NCBI GenBank assembly: GCA_025360565.1
Contig: JANYBY010000079.1
Span: forward strand, 1 to 8,178
Reading direction: 5' to 3'
DNA from: Bacteroidota bacterium
GTDB lineage: Bacteria > Bacteroidota > Bacteroidia > B-17B0 > Aurantibacillaceae
Length of the DNA: 8,178 nucleotides
This document shows, in pieces, positions 1 through 6,259 of the stretch. The position numbers and the translations under genes are program-made. A model generated the notes under the pieces. The model was not told the DNA's origin. It saw only the letters and a program-made list of their open reading frames with translations, and searched no databases. How positions within the stretch are numbered: position 1 is the first letter of the stretch; every line of letters begins with the position of its first letter.

Positions 1-1328
1 ATTATCTCGAACTTTCTATTAAAATGGATATGGAGTTGGGAAAAGAAGGCGGCCTTGGCAATACGTATGCTTCTTTGGGTGATATGTATTCAAAGATAGG
101 GCAGCATAAAAAGGCACTGGCTTATTTTAACAAAGCAATGGATGCCACTATGAAAGTGGAAACCAAACAGCTTTTAAACAAGGCAAGTATCGTTGAGTCA
201 ATGGCATTCGCTTATTCGCATATGGGTGATTACAAATCGGCTTTTAATGAATTACTTGAGTACAGAAAACTGAATGATAGTTTAAACAGCCAAAGTAATG
301 CTGAATACATGAACAACCTCGAAACAAAATATCAATCAGAAAAAAAGGAAAAAGAAATTGCTTTATTAAATGCCGACAAAAAAATTAATGATGAGGCTTT
401 ACTAAGAAAGGAAGCCCAAAGTAAAACATTAATAATAGTTTGTGTTTTGGTATTTATAATTGCAGGCGTTTCTATTTTCGGATTTATGGGCAAGCGTAAA
501 ACAAGTCGCTTACTTTCAAAACAAGTAAGCGAAATAAATTATCAGAATTCGGTGATCGTTGAAAAGAACAAAGATATAACCGACAGTATTCAATACGCCA
601 AACGTTTGCAGGAAGCGGTTTTTCCGCAAATGGATCTGCTCAATAAATATTTTGCCGACGCTTTTGTTTTGTTCCGGCCGAAAGATATTGTAAGCGGCGA
701 TTTTTATTGGTTTGAACAAACCGGTGATAAAACAATTTTGGCAGTCGGTGATTGCACAGGGCATGGTGTTCCGGGAGCGTTCATGAGTATTCTCGGCCAC
801 AATTTGCTTAATCAAATTATTTTGGAATATGGCATTACAAATCCCGCCGAAATTTTGCGCATGCTTGATAAAAATATAAGCAATGCCTTAAATAAAAAAG
901 GAACTAAGAATGAGTACAACGATGGGATGGATATTGCCATTTGTGCAATCGATAAAAAAGAAAAAACACTTGTGTTTGCCGGCGCCAATCGTCCGCTAAT
1001 TATAAAACGCGAAAATGAATTGATAGAGTTGAAACCAAATAAGTTTGCCATTGGCGGTATTCAGGATGATACCTGTAAATTATTCGGGCAGCAAAAAATG
1101 GAAGCGAAACCAGGCGATATTTTTTATTTATTTTCGGATGGATATTACGACCAGTTTGGCGGGCCTAACGGAAAAAAATTCAAGTACCGCAGATTAATAG
1201 ATCACTTTAAATCCATTGGAAATTTGGAATTGATCGAACAAAAAAGATCCCTGGAAAATACGCTTGAAGAATGGAAAGGTCCTTTGGAACAGTTAGACGA
1301 TGTGTGTGTGGTGGGGGTGAAAATATAG
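1..1328 (+). CDS. TPR-transmembrane-SpoIIE-like PP2C protein phosphatase (5' partial)
   Basis: This encodes a probable membrane-anchored serine/threonine phosphatase receptor. The frame is open from base 3 with no stop before the ATG at 24, and the preceding codons (YLELSIK) continue a TPR helix, so the true start lies outside the window and the ATG at 24 is internal. Counting from that ATG, TPR-type helices run to about residue 90, a charged coiled coil covers about 90-134, and one membrane helix covers about 135-155. A second short coiled coil leads to the signature KNKDITDSIQYAKRLQ (from 181) and then the phosphatase domain to 434. Metal-binding motifs of the PP2C/SpoIIE family are intact: SGDFYW (D226), VGDCTGHG (D243), FSDG (D372) and a terminal LDD (425-426), so it should be active. 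It lies 69 bp upstream of a paralogue with a nearly identical output domain. The target is unknown. Confidence 0.9.
   Translation, partial: YLELSIKMDMELGKEGGLGNTYASLGDMYSKIGQHKKALAYFNKAMDATMKVETKQLLNKASIVESMAFAYSHMGDYKSAFNELLEYRKLNDSLNSQSNAEYMNNLETKYQSEKKEKEIALLNADKKINDEALLRKEAQSKTLIIVCVLVFIIAGVSIFGFMGKRKTSRLLSKQVSEINYQNSVIVEKNKDITDSIQYAKRLQEAVFPQMDLLNKYFADAFVLFRPKDIVSGDFYWFEQTGDKTILAVGDCTGHGVPGAFMSILGHNLLNQIILEYGITNPAEILRMLDKNISNALNKKGTKNEYNDGMDIAICAIDKKEKTLVFAGANRPLIIKRENELIELKPNKFAIGGIQDDTCKLFGQQKMEAKPGDIFYLFSDGYYDQFGGPNGKKFKYRRLIDHFKSIGNLELIEQKRSLENTLEEWKGPLEQLDDVCVVGVKI
564..1328 (+). repeat. Duplicated phosphatase-domain segment, copy 1
   Basis: These 765 bp, including the stop codon, align without gaps to 2571-3335. 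The 254 encoded residues differ at 10 positions (about 96% identity), while a hand count gives roughly 80 base differences (about 89% identity), most at third codon positions. Stretches with no difference include 837-893, 933-979 and 1050-1105. The similarity falls away just upstream, at the coiled coil. This shows a paralogous duplication under strong purifying selection. Gene conversion is possible but not proven. Confidence 0.95.
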
Positions 1329-1330
1329 AA

Positions 1331-1379
1331 TTGAGTATTTGGTATAGAGACTTAGTGGTTAAGGCAAGTTATCTTTTGA
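1331..1379. repeat. Degenerate 7-bp-period intergenic repeat
   Basis: Starting two bases after the stop codon, the sequence can be cut into successive related heptamers: TTGAGTA (1331-1337), TTTGGTA (1338-1344), TAGAGAC (1345-1351), TTAGTGG (1352-1358) and TTAAGGC (1359-1365). The period becomes harder to follow after that. The same style of sequence follows the stop of the second phosphatase gene. Its function is unknown. Confidence 0.5.
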
Positions 1380-1397
1380 AAAACAAACAGTTTAAAA

Positions 1398-3335
1398 TTG
1401 AAAATTAGATCAGCAATATTTTTTTTAATCGTATTTCAATTAGCATTTGTTAATGTAAAAAGCCAATACAATTTATTACCCGATAGTGTTAAACAACGTT
1501 TAGATACCATGAAAGCCAAAAGGGTTGACCGATATTTGATCGGTAAAGCCTGGGCCATAATGAGCAATAATCCCGCGGGTGCTATGACATATGCAAAAGC
1601 TCATTACGAAAAAGGAATTGCGTTAAAGGATTCGGTTTTAATTGCCAATTCTTATGTTACAAAAGGTACAATTTATCAGCTGGTTGGCGACTTTCCAAAA
1701 TCGATCACAGAATTGATAAAAGCTGTAAAAATTTATACCGCATTAAAAGATAATCCGCGTTTAGCAATAGCTTTAAATAATTTGGGCAATACCTATCGTT
1801 ATACAAAAGATTATGATCAGGCCATTGCATGCCAGGAGAGAGCGCTAAAAATAAGAATAGAAGGAAAGGATTCGGCAAAAATACGAACGAGTTATTTAAA
1901 TATTGCCACCGTATTGTTCAGTAAAAAAGATTTTGAATCAGCCAGGGCATTTACGCAAAAAGCATTAGGCTTTAATACAAAAAATAAAAATGAGATTATT
2001 ACAACTTACATGAATTATGCCGGAATTTTTGTAGAGTTAAAAAGGTTTGATTCGGCTCTTTATTATGCGGACAAGATGCATTCGTTAATAGTGAATGATA
2101 CCGCACATTTGGGAGAGTATAATATTATTTTAGGTGGGATTTGTCTTGCAAAAAAAAATATACCCAAAGCGGAATATTATTATTTGTTGGGTGTAAAACT
2201 GTTTGAAGCCGCCGGTGAAACATACAGAATTCAAGCGGTTCAGGAAAATTTATATGATCTGTACAAACAAAAAGGCGATTTTAAAGAGGCGTTAAAATAT
2301 TATGAAATAGCGGCTTCGCAAAAAGATTCAGCAAATAGTCAGGCTAAAAATCTACAAGTTGCTTTTTTAAATGCGGAGTTTGATGTTAATCAGAAAGAAG
2401 CCGAAATAAAAAACCTGAAACAAAAATCCGTTTTAGATGAAGAAGAAAAATCTAAAATAAGAATTGTTAGAAATTCGGTTATTGGCGGCATTGTACTTAT
2501 TCTTTTATTGGGATTGGTCAGTTACAGGCGATCGATTGAACGGAAGAAGATGTCAAATGAAATAGTTCAGAAGAACAAAGATATAACAGACAGTATTCAA
2601 TACGCCAAACGTTTGCAGGAAGCCGTTTTTCCGCAAATGGATCTGTTGAATAAATATTTTGCCGATTCTTTTATTTTATTCAAACCAAAGGATATTGTGA
2701 GCGGTGATTTTTATTGGTTTGAGCAAACCGGCGATAAAACTATTTTGGCCGTGGGTGATTGCACAGGCCATGGCGTTCCGGGCGCGTTCATGAGTATCCT
2801 GGGGCACAACTTACTGAATCAAATTATTTTAGAATACGGCATCACAAATCCCGCCGAAATTTTGCGCATGCTTGATAAAAATATAAGCAACGCCTTAAAT
2901 AAAAAAGGAACTAAGAACGAATACAATGACGGAATGGACATTGCCATTTGTGCAATCGATAAAAAAGAAAAAACACTTGTGTTTGCGGGCGCAAATCGTC
3001 CGCTAATAATTAAACGCGATAATGAATTAATAGAATTGAAACCGAATAAGTTTGCTATTGGCGGTATTCAGGATGATACCTGTAAATTATTCGGGCAGCA
3101 AAAAATGGAAGCAAAGCCGGGTGATATTTTTTATTTATTTTCAGATGGTTATTACGATCAGTTTGGCGGGCCCGACGGAAAAAAATTCAAGTACCGCAGG
3201 CTGGTAGAGCATTTTAAATCTATTGGCAATTTAGAGTTGAACGAACAAAAAAGATCTCTGGAAAATACCTTGGAAAACTGGAAAGGTGATTTGGAACAGT
3301 TGGATGATGTGTGCGTTGTTGGGGTGAAGATATAG
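1398..3335 (+). CDS. Periplasmic-TPR, transmembrane, SpoIIE-like PP2C protein phosphatase
   Basis: This is a complete 645-residue receptor-like phosphatase. TTG is chosen as the start because it gives a clean signal peptide (residues 1-22, junction VKS/Q), an in-frame TGA lies at 1377-1379, and the first in-frame ATG (1509) would remove the signal. About six TPRs fill residues 80-315 (for example ALNNLGNTYRYTKDYDQAI). A coiled coil spans about 315-355, one membrane helix about 360-377, a second short coiled coil about 380-400, and the PP2C/SpoIIE domain 392-645. Metal-site motifs are SGDFYW (D437), VGDCTGHG (D454), NDGMD (from 510), FSDG (D583) and LDD (636-637). With a cleaved signal and one later helix, the TPRs should be periplasmic and the phosphatase cytoplasmic. 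Related domains dephosphorylate STAS-type antagonists in sigma-factor partner switching, but no partner is encoded nearby. It may share a transcript with the preceding paralogue. Confidence 0.93.
   Translation: MKIRSAIFFLIVFQLAFVNVKSQYNLLPDSVKQRLDTMKAKRVDRYLIGKAWAIMSNNPAGAMTYAKAHYEKGIALKDSVLIANSYVTKGTIYQLVGDFPKSITELIKAVKIYTALKDNPRLAIALNNLGNTYRYTKDYDQAIACQERALKIRIEGKDSAKIRTSYLNIATVLFSKKDFESARAFTQKALGFNTKNKNEIITTYMNYAGIFVELKRFDSALYYADKMHSLIVNDTAHLGEYNIILGGICLAKKNIPKAEYYYLLGVKLFEAAGETYRIQAVQENLYDLYKQKGDFKEALKYYEIAASQKDSANSQAKNLQVAFLNAEFDVNQKEAEIKNLKQKSVLDEEEKSKIRIVRNSVIGGIVLILLLGLVSYRRSIERKKMSNEIVQKNKDITDSIQYAKRLQEAVFPQMDLLNKYFADSFILFKPKDIVSGDFYWFEQTGDKTILAVGDCTGHGVPGAFMSILGHNLLNQIILEYGITNPAEILRMLDKNISNALNKKGTKNEYNDGMDIAICAIDKKEKTLVFAGANRPLIIKRDNELIELKPNKFAIGGIQDDTCKLFGQQKMEAKPGDIFYLFSDGYYDQFGGPDGKKFKYRRLVEHFKSIGNLELNEQKRSLENTLENWKGDLEQLDDVCVVGVKI
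2571..3335 (+). repeat. Duplicated phosphatase-domain segment, copy 2
   Basis: This is the partner of 564-1328: the same length, no indels, and the same KNKDIT start and GVKI end. Relative to copy 1, the 10 changes are Ala to Ser, Val to Ile and Arg to Lys near the start of the domain; Glu to Asp at mid-domain; and Asn to Asp, Ile to Val, Asp to Glu, Ile to Asn, Glu to Asn and Pro to Asp in the last quarter. None touches the predicted metal ligands. Confidence 0.95.
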
Positions 3336-3384
3336 TAGTGAGTATAGGGTATTGTGTATTGAGACGTGATGGTTAAGACAAAAT
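3336..3384. repeat. Degenerate 7-bp-period intergenic repeat after the second phosphatase
   Basis: Immediately after the stop codon come in-phase heptamers: TAGTGAG (3336-3342), TATAGGG (3343-3349), TATTGTG (3350-3356), TATTGAG (3357-3363), ACGTGAT (3364-3370) and GGTTAAG (3371-3377). The array resembles the one after the first phosphatase gene. Both contain a GAGTAT word and then a GAGAC word leading to GGTTAAG. It lies between convergent genes, and I see no conventional terminator there. Confidence 0.55.
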
Positions 3385-3438
3385 TGTTGACAGGATCCTT
3401 CGCAAGAAAATATGCCAACCAATATCTTAAAACAAAAA

Positions 3439-3501
3439 CCCTGAACCTGAAACAAGGAACCAGAAACATGGAACAAAACATTTTAAACTTTAAACAGAAA
3501 A
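3439..3501. repeat. Degenerate heptamer array, consensus roughly CNNNAAA
   Basis: About nine heptamers run in one phase without gaps. Examples are CCTGAAA (3446-3452), CAAGGAA (3453-3459), CCAGAAA (3460-3466), CATGGAA (3467-3473), TTTTAAA (3481-3487) and CTTTAAA (3488-3494). Most units end in two or three A residues. The array stops just before the end of the gldB gene on the opposite strand. Open frames that cross it on the minus strand are translations of the repeat, not genes. Confidence 0.6.
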
Positions 3502-3502
3502 G

Positions 3503-4513
3503 CTAAGGCCTGTACTTCGATTTACTCAAGATTTTCTGCGCATCTCCTTCATTCATTAATTGCTCTAAACTAACGTCGTTATTTTTCATATAACTTCTCA
3601 CAATTTGTAATCCCACCCACATGGCAATGCGCGGCGGACACTCTTTACTTATGGAACCGGTAAAAGGACCCTCGGCAGTTAACTCCTGCACCGTTTTCAT
3701 ATTATTTTCATACAGTCTGTTTTTCTCCGCAAAATAACTCCACAATTTTTTTTCGTATTCTTTACAATATTGCATTTGTTTGCTTGTGTATCCCAATAAT
3801 AAAGTATCGTTTGCTTTTGGCATCAGGGCATTTACCGAATAAAATAATTTTCCGTAAAAAATGGTATGGTTCAATAAAGTATTGGTGGGGTTGGTATTGT
3901 CAAACTCGGTTATGAGCCAGGCGCGCATCAGGTCGGGCAAAATATAATTTTTATTCATAAACCGGGTGCGGAATTGAGGCAGTTGCAGCATCTGATAATA
4001 AATACAATCTCCACCCAAATACATATCCAGCCCAACAACCAAACAAGTATCACTGTATGCTGCCGCGTAATTCCATCCGCTTATGCAAGTAATAAATTTT
4101 ACGGGCAATTTTCTTTTAGGGAAATGATATTTAAATCTTTTTATACATTCGTTTATTTGTGGCGTTAATTCATTGGTAACAGCGCTTGAGTATGTTTTTT
4201 TTACTTCGGAGTTAGCTCCTCTAATATCCTTATCATTTATAAACGACATTACTGAGCCTTTATAAGCGGAGTCTTTGGTGCCGTTATTTTTAAACAAGTT
4301 CATTAAATAATGTTCGTAAAAAGAGCCGTAGTTAAATTTTAATTTTTCGGTTTTTTCATCAAAGGTCTTCAGGTCCATTGCAAACAGATCTTCATCAAGC
4401 CTTAAACATTTAACAGGTTCAATGTTAACGCCCGAAACATCTACATCCAATTTATTGGGATTGCAGGCACTTATTAACATAATTGTAACTAAACTTATCA
4501 GGATTCTTTGCAT
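3503..4513 (-). CDS. gldB: GldB-family gliding motility lipoprotein
   Basis: This 336-residue lipoprotein of the GldB family is anchored in the cell envelope. In Flavobacterium johnsoniae GldB is required for gliding, in the same Gld set as type IX secretion components; its molecular role is unsettled. Residues 1-16 form a lipoprotein signal with lipobox LISAC, so Cys17 is the probable lipidated residue. Family-like segments are recognisable from memory: DEDLFAMD (about 41-48), the YHFPKRKLPVKFITCISG region, the LDMYLGGD region, ILPDLMRAW, and especially the C-terminus with VGLQIVRSYMKNNDVSLEQL and KSKYRP. The length fits the family. The ATG start is supported by the signal peptide that follows it. 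The gene diverges from the beta-barrel gene and converges on the phosphatase gene. gldC, which I recall lying close to gldB in Flavobacterium, is not next to it. Its promoter is unclear. Confidence 0.93.
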   Translation of the reverse strand: MQRILISLVTIMLISACNPNKLDVDVSGVNIEPVKCLRLDEDLFAMDLKTFDEKTEKLKFNYGSFYEHYLMNLFKNNGTKDSAYKGSVMSFINDKDIRGANSEVKKTYSSAVTNELTPQINECIKRFKYHFPKRKLPVKFITCISGWNYAAAYSDTCLVVGLDMYLGGDCIYYQMLQLPQFRTRFMNKNYILPDLMRAWLITEFDNTNPTNTLLNHTIFYGKLFYSVNALMPKANDTLLLGYTSKQMQYCKEYEKKLWSYFAEKNRLYENNMKTVQELTAEGPFTGSISKECPPRIAMWVGLQIVRSYMKNNDVSLEQLMNEGDAQKILSKSKYRP

Positions 4514-4536
4514 AATGCCGTAAATTTTTATCTTTG
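4507..4536 (+). promoter_or_regulatory. Bacteroidota-type promoter of the beta-barrel gene
   Basis: A TTTG element at 4507-4510 and a perfect TAnnTTTG -7 box (TATCTTTG, 4529-4536) are separated by 18 bp, matching the known primary-sigma promoter pattern of Bacteroidota. Transcription would start near 4541-4544, giving a leader of about 20-25 nt before the ATG at 4565. The -33 element lies over the first codons of the divergent gldB gene, so the two genes share this control region. Confidence 0.7.
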
Positions 4537-4564
4537 TAAAGTTAAATTATAAAAGAAAATAATC

Positions 4565-5479
4565 ATGAAAAAGTTTTTATTCATTCTTATTGCATCAGTT
4601 GTATTTGGGTTTTCGCTAAGATCGCAAACAACAACACCAACTCCAACTACGGCTCCTGCAGCTACTCCTGCAAAGGCCAATTTTGATAAAAAATTCCGTT
4701 TTGGATTAAGGTTTACCCCTCAGCCAACATGGTTCACAAGCAATGATAATAACAATCCGCCATCCGGTGCAAAATTCGGTATGGGTTTTGGTTTAAATAT
4801 GGAATTCCGTTTATCTGATATAGTAGCGCTTTCAACCGGGGTTGGTGGAGATTTTGAAGGAGGGCACTATTCGTTTAAATACGATGCGGTTAATAATTAC
4901 GCAGTACAATATTGGCAAAATTCGGCCAACGAATTTATTGCTCCAAAAAATGGCGGGGTTGCCACAGACCTTGCGAATGCAGGTAACACAGGGTATTTAT
5001 TGAAAGAGAGAAGCATTAAAACAACTTTTGTAACTATTCCTTTAATACTTAAACTTTCAAGCAGCGAGTATGGCGGTATGAAATATTTTGGAATGTTTGG
5101 TGCTGAATTGGCCATAAGGGCTAAAGCTATTGCAACTGATTCGTATTACGAAAGTTATAAGTATAGTGCTGCAGGTGTTGCAACAATTACTTCTGCCCCA
5201 CCTGATCAATCAAATATTAATATCAGTACCGATGCATCAGGCTTTCCCGGAAGAGTGGGTTTAAACGCCGGTTTAGGATTTGAGTATAGATTAGGCGGCT
5301 CAACCTCATTCTTTATGAGTTTTAATTATTTCAGAAGCTTTACCAATTTAATGAAGAACAATTCAAAATATATGATTTATAATACCGATACTTCAGACCC
5401 AAATCATCTATTATATAACTATGTAAAACAAAACATTATTGCCAATGCCGTTCGGATCAATATTGGTATTTTATTTTAA
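4565..5479 (+). CDS. Secreted PorT-like outer membrane beta-barrel protein
   Basis: This 304-residue protein is probably an outer membrane beta-barrel of the PorT-like/OMP_b-brl class. The signal peptide covers residues 1-20, with junction LRS/Q. A Thr/Pro/Ala-rich linker (about 21-39) follows, then amphipathic strands with alternating residues: KFRFGLRFTPQP, GMGFGLNMEFRL, FVTIPLILKLSS (the family's typical P..LK strand), YFGMFGAELAIRA, VGLNAGLGFEYRL, FFMSFNYFRSF and the last strand AVRINIGILF, which ends in Phe as barrel substrates usually do. PorT itself belongs to the type IX secretion set, but this fold class is large and diverse, so I do not assign that name. The gene is monocistronic, with its own promoter and a strong terminator. 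The ATG is fixed by the signal peptide. Transport and adhesion are other possible roles. Confidence 0.85.
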   Translation: MKKFLFILIASVVFGFSLRSQTTTPTPTTAPAATPAKANFDKKFRFGLRFTPQPTWFTSNDNNNPPSGAKFGMGFGLNMEFRLSDIVALSTGVGGDFEGGHYSFKYDAVNNYAVQYWQNSANEFIAPKNGGVATDLANAGNTGYLLKERSIKTTFVTIPLILKLSSSEYGGMKYFGMFGAELAIRAKAIATDSYYESYKYSAAGVATITSAPPDQSNINISTDASGFPGRVGLNAGLGFEYRLGGSTSFFMSFNYFRSFTNLMKNNSKYMIYNTDTSDPNHLLYNYVKQNIIANAVRINIGILF

Positions 5480-5498
5480 GTTTTCTTAAAAAAATCTT

Positions 5499-5532
5499 AA
5501 AAAGCCGTTTTTTAATAAAAGACGGCTTTTTT
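5499..5532 (+). terminator. Intrinsic terminator after the beta-barrel gene
   Basis: A perfect 10-bp stem, AAAAAGCCGT (5499-5508) with ACGGCTTTTT (5522-5531), encloses a 13-nt AT-rich loop that could pair further and ends in a run of six T. It starts about 20 bp after the stop codon at 5477-5479. The A run on the 5' arm means it could also act on the opposite strand. It separates the barrel gene from accB. Confidence 0.9.
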
Positions 5533-5547
5533 AGTTAAAAAGCATCA

Positions 5548-5572
5548 TTTTTATGTCAAAATGACCTAAAAA
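5548..5572. promoter_or_regulatory. 25-bp palindrome upstream of accB, operator candidate
   Basis: The arms TTTTTATGTCA (5548-5558) and TGACCTAAAAA (5562-5572) match at 10 of 11 positions around an AAA centre. It lies about 60-80 bp upstream of the accB -7 box and just beyond the terminator. It is not followed by a T run, so it is unlikely to be a second terminator. The symmetry fits a dimeric regulator site, but no regulator is identified. Confidence 0.4.
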
Positions 5573-5577
5573 CCTTC

Positions 5578-5593
5578 GTTTTTGTTCAAAAAC
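5578..5593. promoter_or_regulatory. 16-bp perfect palindrome upstream of accB
   Basis: GTTTTTG (5578-5584) and CAAAAAC (5587-5593) form a perfect inverted repeat around TT. It lies 5 bp after the larger palindrome and upstream of the accB promoter. In such AT-rich sequence, chance symmetry is a real possibility. Confidence 0.3.
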
Positions 5594-5630
5594 AGGATAA
5601 AAAAACACTTTTTTTAATTAAAAATACTAC

Positions 5631-5638
5631 TACTTTTG
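5631..5638 (+). promoter_or_regulatory. TAnnTTTG -7 box for accB
   Basis: TACTTTTG matches the Bacteroidota -7 consensus exactly. It predicts a start near 5643-5646 and a leader of about 22-25 nt before the accB ATG. No good TTTG -33 element lies at the expected distance, where the sequence is a T/A tract (5609-5624). The leader is A-rich with a repeated ACTA word and has no Shine-Dalgarno sequence, as is usual in the phylum. Confidence 0.6.
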
Positions 5639-5667
5639 CCTCCACTAACTAACTAAAACTAATTGAC

Positions 5668-6162
5668 ATGAAATTAAATGAAATTCAGGACTTAATAAAA
5701 TTTGTTTCAAAAAGCGGGGTAAGCGAAGTTGAGCTTGAAACAAAGGAAATTAAGATTGTAATTAGAACACCAAAAACCGCAGGTCAGGTTATTATGCAAA
5801 CGGCTCCGGTTAATACAGTCCCAACTATTGCCGCTCAGGTTACCCAGGTACAGCCAACAAATACTCCGGTTGCCAATACTACACCAACAAAAAATACGGC
5901 TTCAGGATCAGATGATTCAAAATACATTACAATTAAATCGCCAATGATCGGTACTTTTTACCGCTCTGCCGGACCTGATAAACCCGTGTTCGCAAATATT
6001 GGCGATGAAGTATCTCCGGGCAATACAGTTTGTATAATTGAAGCCATGAAACTTTTTAACGAGATCGAAAGCGATATTAAAGGAAAAATTGTAAAGGTTT
6101 TGGTTACAGATGCAACACCAGTTGAATACGACCAGCCTTTGTTCCTTGTTGATCCTTCTTAA
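5668..6162 (+). CDS. accB: Acetyl-CoA carboxylase biotin carboxyl carrier protein
   Basis: This 164-residue subunit carries biotin between the carboxylase and carboxyltransferase sites of acetyl-CoA carboxylase, which makes malonyl-CoA for fatty acid synthesis in the cytoplasm. An N-terminal AccB-specific segment (about 1-35, MKLNEIQDLIKFVSKSGVSE) is followed by a flexible Pro/Thr/Val/Ala-rich linker (about 45-80) and the biotinyl domain (about 84-164). The EAMK motif places the biotinylated lysine at K128. The insertion RSAGPDKPVFANIGD matches the thumb region typical of true AccB proteins, which separates it from biotin domains of other carboxylases. The length is normal. The start follows a -7 box by about 30 bp. 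accC lies 97 bp downstream, and the two are probably cotranscribed because no terminator or second promoter is evident between them. Confidence 0.97.
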   Translation: MKLNEIQDLIKFVSKSGVSEVELETKEIKIVIRTPKTAGQVIMQTAPVNTVPTIAAQVTQVQPTNTPVANTTPTKNTASGSDDSKYITIKSPMIGTFYRSAGPDKPVFANIGDEVSPGNTVCIIEAMKLFNEIESDIKGKIVKVLVTDATPVEYDQPLFLVDPS

Positions 6163-6164
6163 AG

Positions 6165-6255
6165 AAATGTTGAATGCAAAATGTTGAATGGTAAATGGCT
6201 TAGCCTGATCATTCAGCGAATTCAACATTTATAATTTATAATTTAAAAATTTCAC
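6165..6255. repeat. Heptamer-periodic repeat between accB and accC with inverted arms
   Basis: The whole gap divides into 13 in-phase heptamers. The 12-mer AAATGTTGAATG occurs at 6165-6176 and again at 6179-6190, exactly 14 bp apart. Its first 11 bases reappear inverted as ATTCAACATTT at 6220-6230, so either copy can form an 11-bp perfect stem with it. Two tandem TTTATAA units (6228-6241) and a TTTAAAA unit follow. It lies inside the predicted accB-accC transcript. Confidence 0.7.
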
Positions 6256-6259
6256 AAGG

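Noticed and set aside
516..1051. Minus-strand open frames antisense to the first phosphatase domain
   Set aside because: The plus-strand frame carries intact PP2C motifs and is conserved in the paralogue. The antisense frames show no domain.
1..3335. Idea that the two phosphatases form part of a new defence or signalling island with gldB and accBC
   Set aside because: The neighbours are housekeeping or envelope genes on different strands with their own signals. There are no toxins, nucleases, integrases or other accessory markers to support an island.
3158..3481. Minus-strand open frames beginning in the repeat between the phosphatase gene and gldB
   Set aside because: Their Phe/Val/Leu-rich N-termini are translations of the heptamer array, and the rest is antisense to the conserved phosphatase C-terminus. 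There is no family resemblance and no start signal.
4537..4544. Possible gldB -7 box on the minus strand (TAACTTTA)
   Set aside because: It has one mismatch in the key final G and no TTTG element at a proper distance upstream, so it is mentioned in the findings but not listed as a promoter.
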